Part shown: piece by piece, positions 1-14,070 of the stretch
How positions within the stretch are numbered: position 1 is the stretch's first letter
Layout: each line of letters starts with the position of its first letter
Assembly: GCF_014640535.1 (NCBI RefSeq)
Contig: NZ_BMHD01000001.1
Coordinates: 498,214-562,213 of the forward strand
Direction of reading: 5' to 3'
Length of the DNA: 64,000 bases
From: Cnuibacter physcomitrellae
Lineage (GTDB): Bacteria > Actinomycetota > Actinomycetes > Actinomycetales > Microbacteriaceae
Made by a program: the position numbers and the translations under genes
Notes under the pieces: generated by a model
The model's database searches: none
Told to the model about the DNA's origin: nothing
The model's input: only the letters and a program-made list of their open reading frames with translations

Positions 1-706
1 GGGCGGGCACCTCGAGGTGCGCGGCCACCAGGACCACCTCCGCGCCCCGGTCGCGCGCGGCCCGGGCGAGCTCCACGCCCTGTCGACCGCTCGAGCGGTT
101 GCCGAGGAAGCGCACCGGATCGAGCGGCTCCCGCGTGCCACCGGCGGTCACGACGACGCGGCGGCCGGAGAGCGAGCCGGAGCGGCCGGCGACGGCCAGC
201 GCGGCGGCGACGATCTCGTCGGGCTCGGCCATCCTGCCGGGCCCGGAGTCCGTCCCGGTGAGCTGTCCGGATGCGGGCCCCACGATCGTCACGCCACGGG
301 AGCGGAGCGTCGCCACGTTCGCCTGTGTGGCCGCGTTCTGCCACATCTCGGTGTGCATCGCCGGGGCCACGACGACCGGAGCCGTGCTCGCGAGGACGGT
401 GGTGCCCAGCAGGTCGTCGGACAGGCCGGCGGTGAGGCGGGCCAGCGACGCGGCGGTCGCCGGGGCGATCACGATCAGGTCGGCGGCCTGCCCGAGAGCG
501 ACGTGCCGCACCGCGGCGACGTCGTCGTACAGGTCGGCGGACACCGGGTTGCGCGAGATCGCCTCGAGCGTCGGGCGTCCGACGAAGCGCAGTGCGGCCT
601 CGGTGGGCACGACGTGGACGTCATGCCCGGCCAGCACGAGCGAGCGGACGACGCCGACCGCCTTGTAGGCGGCGATCCCCCCGGTGATCCCTACGACGAT
701 GTTCAC
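1..706 (-). CDS. coaBC: CoaBC, phosphopantothenoylcysteine decarboxylase/synthetase (N-terminal part)
   Basis: Bifunctional coenzyme A biosynthesis enzyme: the N-terminal CoaC flavoprotein decarboxylates phosphopantothenoylcysteine and the C-terminal CoaB ligase makes it. The gene runs off the left edge, so about 235 residues are visible. They begin from a GTG start with the flavoprotein glycine-rich motif GITGGIAAYK (residues 6-15), the candidate catalytic His68 (VRHVALG), a PAMHTEMW motif near residues 114-121, and then the start of the CoaB domain (GGTREPLDPVRF, about residue 190). It lies just downstream of rpoZ (stop at 741), the usual actinobacterial order gmk-rpoZ-coaBC. Family assignment is firm. 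The missing C-terminus is a window effect. Confidence 0.95.
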   Translation of the reverse strand, partial: MNIVVGITGGIAAYKAVGVVRSLVLAGHDVHVVPTEAALRFVGRPTLEAISRNPVSADLYDDVAAVRHVALGQAADLIVIAPATAASLARLTAGLSDDLLGTTVLASTAPVVVAPAMHTEMWQNAATQANVATLRSRGVTIVGPASGQLTGTDSGPGRMAEPDEIVAAALAVAGRSGSLSGRRVVVTAGGTREPLDPVRFLGNRSSGRQGVELARAARDRGAEVVLVAAHLEVPA

Positions 707-740
707 GTGTCGAGCGTACCGGCGGGGAGCCGGGCCGAGG

Positions 741-1001
741 TCACTCGGTGGGAGCGACCGGCTTCACGACGAGCTTGTCCTCGTTGATCTCGTGGAGCGC
801 GACCGAGAGGGGCTTGTCGTCGATGGTGGAGTCGACGAGCGGGCCGACGTTGTCGAACAGGCTGCCCTCGTGGAGGTCGGCGTAGTAGTCGTTGATCTGA
901 CGGGCGCGCTTGGACGCGAAGATCACGAGCGCGTACTTGGAGTCGACGCGCGAGAGGAGCTCGTCGATCGGCGGGTCGATGATGCCCTGGTTGTTCGCCA
1001 T
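741..1001 (-). CDS. rpoZ: RNA polymerase omega subunit
   Basis: Small subunit (86 residues) that helps assemble RNA polymerase by holding the beta-prime subunit. The sequence has the omega core: [20 protein letters not shown] near the N-terminus and the [10 protein letters not shown] segment at about residues 31-40. The ATG lies two bases after the gmk stop codon, so its ribosome-binding site (GGAGAA-like) sits in the end of gmk and the two are probably translationally linked. A longer in-frame upstream extension was rejected because it runs antiparallel to no known domain and overlaps gmk in another frame. Confidence 0.95.
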   Translation of the reverse strand: MANNQGIIDPPIDELLSRVDSKYALVIFASKRARQINDYYADLHEGSLFDNVGPLVDSTIDDKPLSVALHEINEDKLVVKPVAPTE

Positions 1002-1003
1002 GG

Positions 1004-1936
1004 TCAGTTCTCCTTGGTGCGGTATGAGGCGGCGACGGGGGTGCCCGCGCCGGAGGCATTCATCAATTCTACGACCTCGGCGGCCGCGGTCTGCACGTCG
1101 GTGTTCACGACACGGTGATCGAACTCGCCCTGGGCGGCGAGCTCCACCCTCGCAGTGCGCAGCCGGCGCTCCTGCTCCTCGGCGCTCTCCGTGCCCCGCC
1201 CGATGAGTCGCCGGACCAGCTCGTCCCAGGTCGGCGGGAGGAGGAACACCAGCACCGCCGAGGGTTCGGAGGCCTTGACCTGGCGAGCCCCCTGGATGTC
1301 GATCTCGAGCAGGACGCTCCGGCCCTCGGCGAGGGCGGCCTCGATCGGAGCCCGTGGGGTCCCGTAGCGGCTGTGGTTGTGCACCACGGCCCACTCGAGG
1401 AACTCCCCCGCCTCGACCATGCGGTCGAACTCGGCGTCGTCGATGAAGTAGTAGCTCACCCCGTCGACCTCGCCCGGGCGCGGAGCGCGGGTGGTGGCGG
1501 AGATGGAGAGACACACCTCGGGATGGTTCTCGCGGATGTACGTCGACACCGTCCCCTTCCCCACCGCGGTGGGCCCGGCGAGCACCACGAGGGTCGACGA
1601 CGTCGGAGCGGGCACCATGGGCGCACGGCGATCGAGGAACTCGCGCAGACGCACCTGCTGGTGCACGCCGAGCCCTGACAGCCGCTTGGTCGGGGAGATG
1701 CCGAGCTCCTCCATGATCCGCGCCACACGGACCGGGCCGAGCCCCGGGATGGCGAGCAGCAGGTCCCGCACCTTCATGGTGCTCTCGATGCTCTCGGTGC
1801 TGGCCAGTGCGACCTCGAGCACGGACTGCGCCGAGATCCGGCGCTCGTTCACCGCCCGCTTGACGCTCGCCCGTGCCTGGCGGGCGGCCACGGCCGCGCG
1901 CGACGCCGCGATCCGGTCGACCTCGGGCGGGTTCAC
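1004..1936 (-). CDS. gmk: Fusion of actinobacterial integration host factor (mIHF) and guanylate kinase
   Basis: Guanylate kinase phosphorylates GMP to GDP with ATP. This 310-residue protein is about 100 residues longer than a normal Gmk. The kinase occupies roughly residues 115-295: P-loop GPTAVGKGT (121-129), the GMP-binding segment [11 protein letters not shown], and the RLRTARVEL lid region. Residues 1-103 match the nucleoid protein mIHF: a basic amphipathic helix ([17 protein letters not shown]), MKVRDLL (54-60), the helix-hairpin-helix-like [18 protein letters not shown] and [14 protein letters not shown] (88-101). In mycobacteria mihF is a separate gene directly before gmk, so this looks like an in-frame fusion of neighbours. 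An internal ATG at codon 107 could in principle produce a free kinase. Overlaps the pyrF stop by four bases (ATGA). Confidence 0.9.
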   Translation of the reverse strand: MNPPEVDRIAASRAAVAARQARASVKRAVNERRISAQSVLEVALASTESIESTMKVRDLLLAIPGLGPVRVARIMEELGISPTKRLSGLGVHQQVRLREFLDRRAPMVPAPTSSTLVVLAGPTAVGKGTVSTYIRENHPEVCLSISATTRAPRPGEVDGVSYYFIDDAEFDRMVEAGEFLEWAVVHNHSRYGTPRAPIEAALAEGRSVLLEIDIQGARQVKASEPSAVLVFLLPPTWDELVRRLIGRGTESAEEQERRLRTARVELAAQGEFDHRVVNTDVQTAAAEVVELMNASGAGTPVAASYRTKEN

Positions 1937-2786
1937 GCCGTCGCCTCCGCGACCGCGGCGACCTCCGACTCGATGGCGCTCCCGATCCCGGCCGGGCCGG
2001 CCCCGAGCACCGACCGCGACACGCTCACGACCGTGTTCCCGGCGAGCCTGCCGAACACGGAGGGGATGTCGTCGAATCGTGCACCCTGCACACCGTACCC
2101 GGGCGCGAGCACGGGAGTCGAGTCGAGCTCTCCGCCGGCGCTGTCGAGGCCGTAGTCGACCAGTCGCTTGGTGGCGCCGATCACCAGACCGAACGAACCG
2201 AGGCGGCCGGACCGTGCCGCGTCCGCGTTATGCTCGGACACTCCGAGCGCGATGCGATGGGCCACCGTGTCGCCGCTCCCGGTCACCGCGGTCTGCACCG
2301 GAGCCGACTCCGGGTTCGAGGTCGCCGCGAGCACGAACAGGCCCTTGCCGGCGGCCCTGGCGGTGTCGATCATCCCCGACAGTGCTCCGACTCCCGTGTA
2401 GGCGGTGACGGTGAGCGCATCGACCTCGAGCGGCGACCCCGGCGTCAGCCACGCCGACCCATAGCCGTCGTTCGTCGACCCGATGTCGCCCCGCTTCGCA
2501 TCGCCGATGACGAGCAGGCCAGCGTCGCGGGCATCCGACAGCACCCGCTCGAGCGCGGCGAACCCGGCAGAGGCGAGCGCCTCGAAGAACGCCACCTGAG
2601 GCTTCACGAGGCGGACCCTCCCCGCGGCGGCCTCGACGACCGTCCGTCCGAACCGTTCGAGGCCTCGGGCGTCGCGATCGAGGCCCCAGGCGTCGAGCAG
2701 GTACGGATGCGGGTCGATGCCGATGCACAGCCGCGACCGGTCGAACGCCTCGGCCAACCGGGATCCGAACGGGATCGCCGGAGCGG

Positions 2787-2790
<4 letters not shown>
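1933..2790 (-). CDS. pyrF: Orotidine-5'-phosphate decarboxylase (actinobacterial type 2)
   Basis: Last step of UMP synthesis, converting OMP to UMP. The 285-residue length and the motif [11 protein letters not shown] with following YGSAWL identify the longer type 2 class of OMP decarboxylase, distinct from the roughly 230-residue E. coli type. The N-terminal LCIGIDPHP and the [11 protein letters not shown] segment supply the first aspartate and lysine of the active-site network, and the C-terminal LAPGYGVQG is the phosphate-binding loop. The start ATG overlaps the end of carB (four bases) and the stop overlaps mIHF-gmk, so it lies inside the continuous pyrimidine operon. Confidence 0.95.
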
Positions 2791-6070
<3,280 letters not shown>

Positions 6071-6071
<1 letters not shown>

Positions 6072-7252
6072 TACTCGGACTCTCCTTCGGCGGTCGCCTG
6101 GGCGGCGGAGCTCGTGCGGGCGACGATCATGTCGCGGAAGCGGTCGAACAGGTACATGGAGTCGTGCGGGCCAGCGGCCGCCTCGGGGTGGTACTGGACC
6201 GAGAACGCGTCGATGTCGAGGCAGCGGAGGCCCTCCACGACGTCGTCGTTGAGGCTCACGTGGCTGACCTCGACCCGGCCGAACCCGGCGGGCGACTCGA
6301 CGACGCCCTCGCGCGGGGCGTCGACCGCGAACCCGTGGTTCTGGCTGGTGATCTCGACGCGGCCGGTGACACGGTCGAGCACGGGCTGGTTGATGCCGCG
6401 GTGGCCGAAGGGCAGCTTGTAGGTGTCGAACCCGAGGGCGCGTCCCAGCAGCTGGTTGCCGAAGCAGATGCCGAAGAACGGCGTGCCCGACCGCAGCGAG
6501 GTCTGCAGGAGCTCCACGTGCGCCTCGGAGGCCTCGGGGTCGCCGGGACCGTTGCTGTAGAACAGGGCGTCGGGGGCGAGCTCGACGAGCTGCTCCCCCG
6601 TCACCGTCTCGGGCAGGACGACCACGTCGAAGCCGCGCTCGGCCAGGTAGTTGACCGTCGACGTCTTCACCCCGAGATCGAGGACGGCCACCGTCCCGAT
6701 GCGCTCCCCCTGCGCGGGCACGGTGTACTGCTCCTTCGTCGACACGGCGGAGGACAGGTTCTGGCCCGCCATCTCGACGCCGGAGCGGACGGCCGCCAGC
6801 TGCTCGGTCTGGCTGAGCTCGTACTCGTCGCCGGAGAAGATCCCGGCGCGCATCGCCCCGAAGGAGCGGATGTGGCGGGTCACGGCGCGTGTATCGATGC
6901 CGCTGATGCCGACCACGCCGTCCTTCTCGAGGTCGTCGTCGAGACTGCGCTGCGCGCGGAAGTTGGAGACGACACGGGAGGGATCACGCACGACGTACCC
7001 GGCGACCCAGATGCGGGTCGACTCCATGTCCTCGTCGTTGACCCCCGTGTTGCCGATGTGGGGTGCGGTCTGCAGGACGATCTGGCCGGCGTAGGAGGGG
7101 TCGGTGAGGGTCTCCTGGTAGCCGGTCATGCCGGTGGCGAAGACCGCCTCGCCGAGAGTGCGCCCGCGGGCGCCGTAGGCGCGACCCTCGTAGCGTCGGC
7201 CGTCCTCCAGCACGAGCACGGCGGGTTCGGCACGACTGAGCAGCCTGGTCAC
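6071..7252 (-). CDS. carA: Carbamoyl-phosphate synthase small chain
   Basis: Glutamine amidotransferase subunit that releases ammonia for CarB. The class I glutaminase triad is intact: Cys263 in [11 protein letters not shown], and His and Glu in the VQYHPEA segment near residue 356. The N-terminal domain carries the family [18 protein letters not shown] stretch (residues 41-58). The 393-residue length is normal. The start overlaps the stop of the upstream PH-like gene (7249-7252) and the stop overlaps carB. Confidence 0.98.
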
Positions 7253-7767
7253 GAGGCGGTTCCTTCCTGTTGCGGGGCGAGGGCGCCGAGAGCGCGGAGC
7301 AGGCGCGGGGCCACTCCGTCCTCGGTGGCGCGGAGATAGCTCTCGACGTCGGCAGGGCCGTCGGTCGAGGAGATGGTCCAGTCGAGGCGCACCAGACCAC
7401 CGGGCTCGACCACGCGGTCGATCGCCCAGGTCGAGGTGCCGACGGAGCGGAGGTAGGCCTTCGCGATGAAGGTCTCACGCTCCCCGTCGGGTTGGATCGA
7501 GACGCCGGTCTCGTACACGGTCACGATCGCGCGGGCGCGGAACGCCAGCCCGGGGATCGTGAGCCGGTCGAGCGGGTCACCGGCACGGGTGGTGGCCACG
7601 TAGAGCACCGACGCGCTCTCGACCACCGCGCCCCGGGACTGCGGGGCCGAGGTGGTGACGGCGAAGGCGGCCTGCCGGCGCTTCCGCGCACGCCAAGCGA
7701 GCACCATCGCGGCGAGCAGCGCGACCGCGAGGACGGCCACCAGGGCCGCGGGCAGCAGACGGCTCAT
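7249..7767 (-). CDS. PH-like domain membrane protein of the pyr operon
   Basis: A 172-residue protein with one N-terminal membrane segment (about residues 5-25, [21 protein letters not shown]), a short basic stretch (WRARKRR) that should stay cytoplasmic, and a soluble beta-rich domain. I assign it to the actinobacterial PH-like proteins found between pyrC and carA; Mycobacterium tuberculosis has a membrane protein gene at the same place (Rv1382). Its role is unknown, although the conserved position hints at a link to pyrimidine synthesis. I chose the ATG at 7767 because it overlaps the pyrC stop (ATGA) and begins just before the membrane segment. Confidence 0.8.
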   Translation of the reverse strand: MSRLLPAALVAVLAVALLAAMVLAWRARKRRQAAFAVTTSAPQSRGAVVESASVLYVATTRAGDPLDRLTIPGLAFRARAIVTVYETGVSIQPDGERETFIAKAYLRSVGTSTWAIDRVVEPGGLVRLDWTISSTDGPADVESYLRATEDGVAPRLLRALGALAPQQEGTAS

Positions 7768-9100
7768 GAGAACGCCTCCGTGTACGCGGTCGCGGCCTCC
7801 GCCGTCTCCGTCACGTCGGCGAGCACCCCATCGCGCAGCGTCGGGTATCCGCGGTGGAACGTCCAGCGCACGCTGCCCGACAGCGTGGCCCCGAGGTAGG
7901 GCGAGTTGGTGCTGCGGCCGTGCAGGCGGTCGAGTTCGAAGGTGCTGGAGGCGGCGGGATCGACGAGCGTGAGGTTCGCCGCCGAGCCGGGCTCGAACGC
8001 GTGGCTGTGGCCGGCGAGGCGGCCGATCCGGGCGGGCTCGGTCGACAGGATGCGCGCGACGTCCGCCCATCCGATGAGGCCGGTGTCGACGAGCGCCGTC
8101 TGCACGACGGGGAGCGCGGACTCGAGCCCGACCATCCCGAAGGATGCGGCATCCCACTCGCACTCCTTGCTCTCCTGCGGATGCGGGGCGTGGTCGGTGG
8201 CGACGATGTCGATCGTGCCGTCCGCGACGCCTTCGCGGAGGGCCCGGACGTCCTCATCGCGACGCAGCGGCGGGTTCACCTTGTACCGGGCGTCGTAGCT
8301 GCGGACGAGCTCCTCGGTGAGCAGGAGGTGGTGCGGTGTGGCCTCGGCGGTGACGGCGATGCCGCGGGCCTTGGCCCAGCGAACCACGTCGACGGAGCCG
8401 GCGGTGGAGAGGTGGCAGACGTGCAGGCGCGCGCCGACGTGCTCCGCGAGCAGGACGTCGCGGGCGATGATCGACTCCTCGGCCACCGCAGGCCAGCCCT
8501 TGAGGCCGAGCTCGCTCGAGAGCGCGCTCTCGTTCATCTGCGCGCCCTCGGTCAGCCGGGGGTCCTGGGCGTGCTGCGCGACGACGCCGTCGAAGGTCGA
8601 GACGTACTCGAGGGCGCGGCGCATGAGCAGCGAGTCGTGCACGCACTTCCCGTCGTCGGAGAAGACCCGCACGGCGGCACGGGATCGTGCCATCGCACCG
8701 ATCTCGCTGAGCGTCTGGCCGGCGAGCCCCACCGTCACGGCTCCGATCGGACGCACCGTGGCGTACCCGGCGGCATCGCCCAGCGACTTCACCTGCTCGA
8801 CCACTCCCGCGGTGTCGGCGACCGGCAGCGTGTTCGCCATCGCGAACACCGCGGTGAAGCCGCCCGCGGCGGCGGCCCGGGTACCGGTGAGCACGGTCTC
8901 GCTCTGCTCGTAGCCGGGCTCGCGGAGGTGGGTGTGCAGGTCGACGAGGCCCGGGAGCGCGACGAGACCCGAGGCGTCGACGACCGTCGCGCCCGCGGCA
9001 TCCGCGTCGGGGATGCGACCCACGGCGGCGATCGTGCCCGCCGCGACGAGGATGTCGGCACCGCTGCCGTCGGGCAGCGTGGCGCCGCTGATCAGGTACC

Positions 9101-9104
<4 letters not shown>
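7764..9104 (-). CDS. pyrC: Dihydroorotase
   Basis: Zinc amidohydrolase that closes carbamoyl aspartate to dihydroorotate. At 446 residues it is the class I type. The metal-binding HTHLREPG motif is at residues 57-64, the carboxylated-lysine and histidine region follows ([16 protein letters not shown]), and the metal aspartate is in VATDHAPH. The GTG at 9104 is chosen because it overlaps the pyrB stop (GTGA) and starts exactly at the conserved RYLISGATL beginning. Confidence 0.96.
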
Positions 9105-10625
<1,521 letters not shown>

Positions 10626-10639
10626 AAAGGATGTCTACG

Positions 10640-10674
10640 GCGTCAAGCCTAGCAGCGACATGACGGCCTCACGA
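10640..10674 (-). promoter_or_regulatory. Candidate pyr operon promoter
   Basis: The minus strand has TAGGCT at 10646-10651, a typical actinobacterial -10 (TANNNT), with the weak -35 candidate TCGTGA 17 bases upstream. Transcription from about 10639 would give a leader of roughly 49 bases that contains the PyrR-like stem-loop. Confidence 0.4.
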
Positions 10675-10696
10675 TTACACGAGGTATCCTCAGTGC

Positions 10697-11500
10697 ATGG
10701 AAGAGCCGATCCTTCTCGCCTACACCCAGAGGTGGCGCCAGCGGCTCTCGGCGCTGAACGCCGTCGAAGTACCCGCGCTGGACGACCTGCGCCCTGTCGC
10801 CAGGGAGATGGCAGGGAACTACCTGACGATGGATCTTCGACAGCGCGCGGCCACCGTGGACATGGTGCAAGAACATCGTCAGGTAGCTCGACGGTGGCCC
10901 CGGCTCATCATCGAACGTCTTGAGGAGGGTCTCGCCGAGGACGATCCGCACCAGTTCGATCTCGCGCTGGCGCTCATCGCGTTGTTCGACCTACCCGCAG
11001 CGGGTCCTGGCTTCCTCAGTCAGATGATCCCGATGCGACAAGAGATGAAGAGCCGAGGCGTGGACGTCGCGCAGTTGTTCGACCGTGCTGTGAAGATCGC
11101 GGTGCCGCATGATGTCTCACCGGGCGCCTTGGGCCCTGTCCCCGAGGGTGCGCACGGTCTCTTCCTCGCGCTCGGATCGTCATGGGATAGAGCCCCGGAG
11201 CCCCCACCGCCGTTGACACCCTCAGAGATCGACAGTCTCTTCGAGCGGTGGTCGATCGAGTTCGACGACATCGAGTCGGGTTGCTGGGACCCTCCTGGGA
11301 GGGTGGCTCCGATCGTATCCGAGATCGATTCCCGCCTGGACGAACTCGATGGGTCGCGTCGCGATCGCCTGGTGGAGCTCATCAATGCTCGCCCAGCCGT
11401 CAGGGAGGCCTTCCTGACGGTCCGGTCGGTCATCGAGCGCAGTAGACATGTCGGTGGTGAGGAGAGGCTCCTCGCCACCTTGCGCGCTGTCCTCGACTGA
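10697..11500 (+). CDS. Unrecognised protein between pyrR and nusB
   Basis: A 267-residue soluble protein with no signal peptide or membrane segment and no family I recognise. It looks mostly alpha-helical, with a charged N-terminal half (RRWPRLIIERLEEGL), a proline-rich hinge (PEPPPPLTPSEIDSLFERW, about residue 175) and an acidic segment after it. It is the only plus-strand gene in the first 24 kb, sits between two minus-strand operons, and its codons look somewhat less GC-rich than those of its neighbours (not computed). The ATG at 10697 has a GAGG-like sequence upstream. Likely a laterally acquired or lineage-specific gene. It converges with nusB, leaving 11 bases between stops. Confidence 0.7.
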   Translation: MEEPILLAYTQRWRQRLSALNAVEVPALDDLRPVAREMAGNYLTMDLRQRAATVDMVQEHRQVARRWPRLIIERLEEGLAEDDPHQFDLALALIALFDLPAAGPGFLSQMIPMRQEMKSRGVDVAQLFDRAVKIAVPHDVSPGALGPVPEGAHGLFLALGSSWDRAPEPPPPLTPSEIDSLFERWSIEFDDIESGCWDPPGRVAPIVSEIDSRLDELDGSRRDRLVELINARPAVREAFLTVRSVIERSRHVGGEERLLATLRAVLD

Positions 11501-11511
11501 ACACGCCGGGG

Positions 11512-11922
11512 TCAGACGGACTGGGCGATCTTGCCCAGGACGCCGTTGACGAAGCCCGAGGAGTCGTCGGTGGAGAGCAGGCCCGCGGCCTCGACGGCCT
11601 CGGAGATGGCGACCGACGCCGGCACCTCGTCGTTGAACATGATCTCCCAGACCGCGATGCGGAGCAGGCCCCGGTCGACGGCGGGCATGCGGGCGAGGGT
11701 CCAGCCCTGCGCGTAGGTCTCGATCGTCTCGTCGATCTCGGCCTGGTGGTCGATCACGCCGTCGACGATGTCGCGGGCGTAGAGCCAGGACGACTCGCGC
11801 TGGGGCTCGGAGACCGCTCGCGCCGCTTCAGCGGCGAGAGCCTCGGAGACCGGGATCTGCCGCACGTCGGCGGCGTACAGGATGTCGAGGGCTCGCTTGC
11901 GGGCCTTCGTACGTGCGCTCAT
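11512..11922 (-). CDS. nusB: Transcription antitermination factor NusB
   Basis: Binds boxA RNA with NusE (ribosomal protein S10) for rRNA antitermination. The 136-residue all-helical sequence begins with the family RTKARKRALDILYAADVR and has the conserved ISEAVEAAGLLSTDDSSGFVNGVLGKIA end. It follows efp by three bases and closes the aro-efp-nusB run. There is no obvious terminator hairpin before the convergent plus-strand gene. Confidence 0.96.
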   Translation of the reverse strand: MSARTKARKRALDILYAADVRQIPVSEALAAEAARAVSEPQRESSWLYARDIVDGVIDHQAEIDETIETYAQGWTLARMPAVDRGLLRIAVWEIMFNDEVPASVAISEAVEAAGLLSTDDSSGFVNGVLGKIAQSV

Positions 11923-11925
11923 CCG

Positions 11926-12489
11926 TCAGTCGTTGACGCGGCCGAGGTAGTCACCCGAGCGCGTGTCGACCTTGACCTTCGTGCCGGTCTCGAGGAACAG
12001 CGGCACCTGGATCTGGTAGCCGGTCTCGACGGTCGCCGGCTTGGTTCCGCCGGTGGAGCGGTCGCCCTGGAGGCCGGGCTCGGTGTACGTGATCTCGAGC
12101 ACGACGGAGGCAGGCAGGTCGAGGTACAGGGGCGTGCCGTCGTTCAGCGCGATCGTCACGTTCTGGTTCTCGAGCATGAAGTTCGCGGCGTCGCCCACCA
12201 CGGCCTCGGAGACCGTGATCTGGTCGTAGTCGCTCGTGTCCATGAACACGAAGTCGTTGCCGTCGCGGTAGAGGTACTGGTAGTCGCGGCGGTCGACGTT
12301 CGCGGTGTCGATCTTGGCGCCGGCGTTGAACGTGCGGTCGACGACCTTGCCGGTGACGACGTTCTTGATCTTGGTGCGCACGAAGGCGCCGCCCTTGCCC
12401 GGCTTCACGTGCTGGAACTCGATGACGTTCCAGAGCTGCCCGTCGATCGAGAGCACTGTGCCGTTCTTGATGTCGTTGGTGGAGGCCAT
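11926..12489 (-). CDS. efp: Elongation factor P
   Basis: Relieves ribosome stalling at polyproline runs. The 187 residues make the usual three beta-barrel domains. The N-terminal domain reads [33 protein letters not shown], so the modification-site lysine is present in the PGKGGAF loop (about residues 30-36). The C-terminal ends with [12 protein letters not shown]. Adjacent to nusB as in many actinobacteria. Confidence 0.97.
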   Translation of the reverse strand: MASTNDIKNGTVLSIDGQLWNVIEFQHVKPGKGGAFVRTKIKNVVTGKVVDRTFNAGAKIDTANVDRRDYQYLYRDGNDFVFMDTSDYDQITVSEAVVGDAANFMLENQNVTIALNDGTPLYLDLPASVVLEITYTEPGLQGDRSTGGTKPATVETGYQIQVPLFLETGTKVKVDTRSGDYLGRVND

Positions 12490-12547
12490 GAAGGGGTGAA
12501 TCCGTTCCGAAGTGTGAGGCGCGGCCGACCGGCCGCGTGAAGAGTCG

Positions 12548-12988
12548 TCAAGAAGTGTAGCGGAGCGACTGGAGCGCCAGCCGGTACGAGCCGAACCCGA
12601 ACCCGGCGATGACCCCGGTGGCGATGCCGGAGATGACGCTCGTGTGCCGGAACGTCTCGCGCGCGTGGGGGTTCGAGATGTGCACCTCGATGAGGGGGAT
12701 GCCCGCCTTGGTCACGAGAGCCGCCGCATCGCGGAGGGCGTAGGAGTAGTGCGTGAAGGCGGCCGGGTTGAGGATCACCGGGGTGCGTGAGTCGACGGCG
12801 CCGTGGAGCCAGCTCACGAGCTCCGACTCGTCGTCGGTCTGCCGCAGGTCGATGCGGAGGTCGTCCCCCGCATCCGCCTCGAGGACCGCGCGGAGCGCGT
12901 CGAGGTCCTGGGCGCCGTAGACGTCGGGCTCGCGTGAGCCGAGGCGGCCGAGGTTGGGTCCGTTCAGCACGAGCACGGTCGTGGTCAT
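12548..12988 (-). CDS. aroQ: Type II 3-dehydroquinate dehydratase
   Basis: Third step of the shikimate pathway, dehydrating 3-dehydroquinate. The 146 residues fit the type II family: N-terminal [18 protein letters not shown] carries the catalytic tyrosine and loop arginine, [17 protein letters not shown] the substrate-binding asparagine, and [17 protein letters not shown] the catalytic histidine. The ATG at 12988 overlaps the aroB stop by four bases. Confidence 0.96.
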   Translation of the reverse strand: MTTTVLVLNGPNLGRLGSREPDVYGAQDLDALRAVLEADAGDDLRIDLRQTDDESELVSWLHGAVDSRTPVILNPAAFTHYSYALRDAAALVTKAGIPLIEVHISNPHARETFRHTSVISGIATGVIAGFGFGSYRLALQSLRYTS

Positions 12989-14070
12989 GACGCGATCTCC
13001 TGGTACGCGGTGAAGAGCAGCGCGGTCTCGGGGCCCTGGAGCACCGTGGGGCGGGCGATGTCGTCGAGGACGATGAACCGCAGCATCCCCGCACGCGACT
13101 TCTTGTCGCGCTGCATGGTCGCCAGGAGCTGGTTCCAGCGACCCGCCGGGTACTGGATGGGGAGGGTGAGGGAGGTGAGGATCTCCCGGTGCCGGTCGAC
13201 GACGGAGTCGCCGAGGCCGCGCGTCAGCCGCGAGAGCTCGGCCGCGAACATCATGCCGACGGAGACCGCGGCGCCGTGGCGCCACTGGTAGCGCTCCGCG
13301 TGCTCGATCGCGTGCCCGAGGGTGTGGCCGTAGTTGAGGATCTCGCGGAGGCCCGCTTCCTTGAAGTCGGACGAGACGACGCGCGCCTTCACCCCGATCG
13401 AGAGCTCGACGAGCCGGCGGATCTCCTCGCCGGTCGGGTCGGTGGCCCGATCGACGTCGGTCTCGAGGATGTCGAGGATCTCGGGCTCGGCGATGAAGCC
13501 GCACTTCACGACCTCCGCCATGCCCGCCAGGATCTCGTTGCGGGGCAGGCTGTCGAGGATGTCGAGCTCCGCGACCACCGCGTGCGGCGCGTAGAAGGAG
13601 CCGACGAGGTTCTTGCCCTCCGCGGTGTTGATGCCGGTCTTGCCGCCGACGGCCGCGTCGACCATGCCGAGGAGCGTCGTCGGGACCTGCACGAGACGCA
13701 CGCCGCGCAGCCACGTCGCCGCCACGAAGCCCGCGAGATCCGTGACCGCTCCCCCGCCGAAGCCGACCACCGCATCCGTGCGGGTGAAGTCGGCCTGGCC
13801 CATGACCTGCCAGCAGAACGCCGCCACCTCGACCCGCTTGCCGGCCTCGGCGTCGGGGACCTCCGCGAGCAGCACCTCGAGGTCGCCGGCGTCCTGGAGC
13901 TGCTCGCGCAGCTGCGCGGCGAGGGCGGCGAGGGTGGGTGGATGCACCACCAGCACCTTGCGGACCCCGCCGTCGAGGGCCGAGGCGACGCGGTCGAGCA
14001 CGCCGCGGCCCACCGTGATGTCGTAGGGATCGGCCCCGGTCACCCGGATGGTCGTGGGCTCGGCGGTCAT
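12985..14070 (-). CDS. aroB: 3-dehydroquinate synthase
   Basis: NAD-dependent, metal-containing enzyme that cyclises DAHP to 3-dehydroquinate. At 361 residues it is full length. The NAD-binding GFGGGAVTDLAGFVAATWLRG segment lies near residues 103-125, the KTGINTAEGKNLVGSFYAP loop follows, and the zinc-binding histidine region is NYGHTLGHAIE. Overlaps aroK upstream and aroQ downstream by four bases each. Confidence 0.97.
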   Translation of the reverse strand: MTAEPTTIRVTGADPYDITVGRGVLDRVASALDGGVRKVLVVHPPTLAALAAQLREQLQDAGDLEVLLAEVPDAEAGKRVEVAAFCWQVMGQADFTRTDAVVGFGGGAVTDLAGFVAATWLRGVRLVQVPTTLLGMVDAAVGGKTGINTAEGKNLVGSFYAPHAVVAELDILDSLPRNEILAGMAEVVKCGFIAEPEILDILETDVDRATDPTGEEIRRLVELSIGVKARVVSSDFKEAGLREILNYGHTLGHAIEHAERYQWRHGAAVSVGMMFAAELSRLTRGLGDSVVDRHREILTSLTLPIQYPAGRWNQLLATMQRDKKSRAGMLRFIVLDDIARPTVLQGPETALLFTAYQEIAS

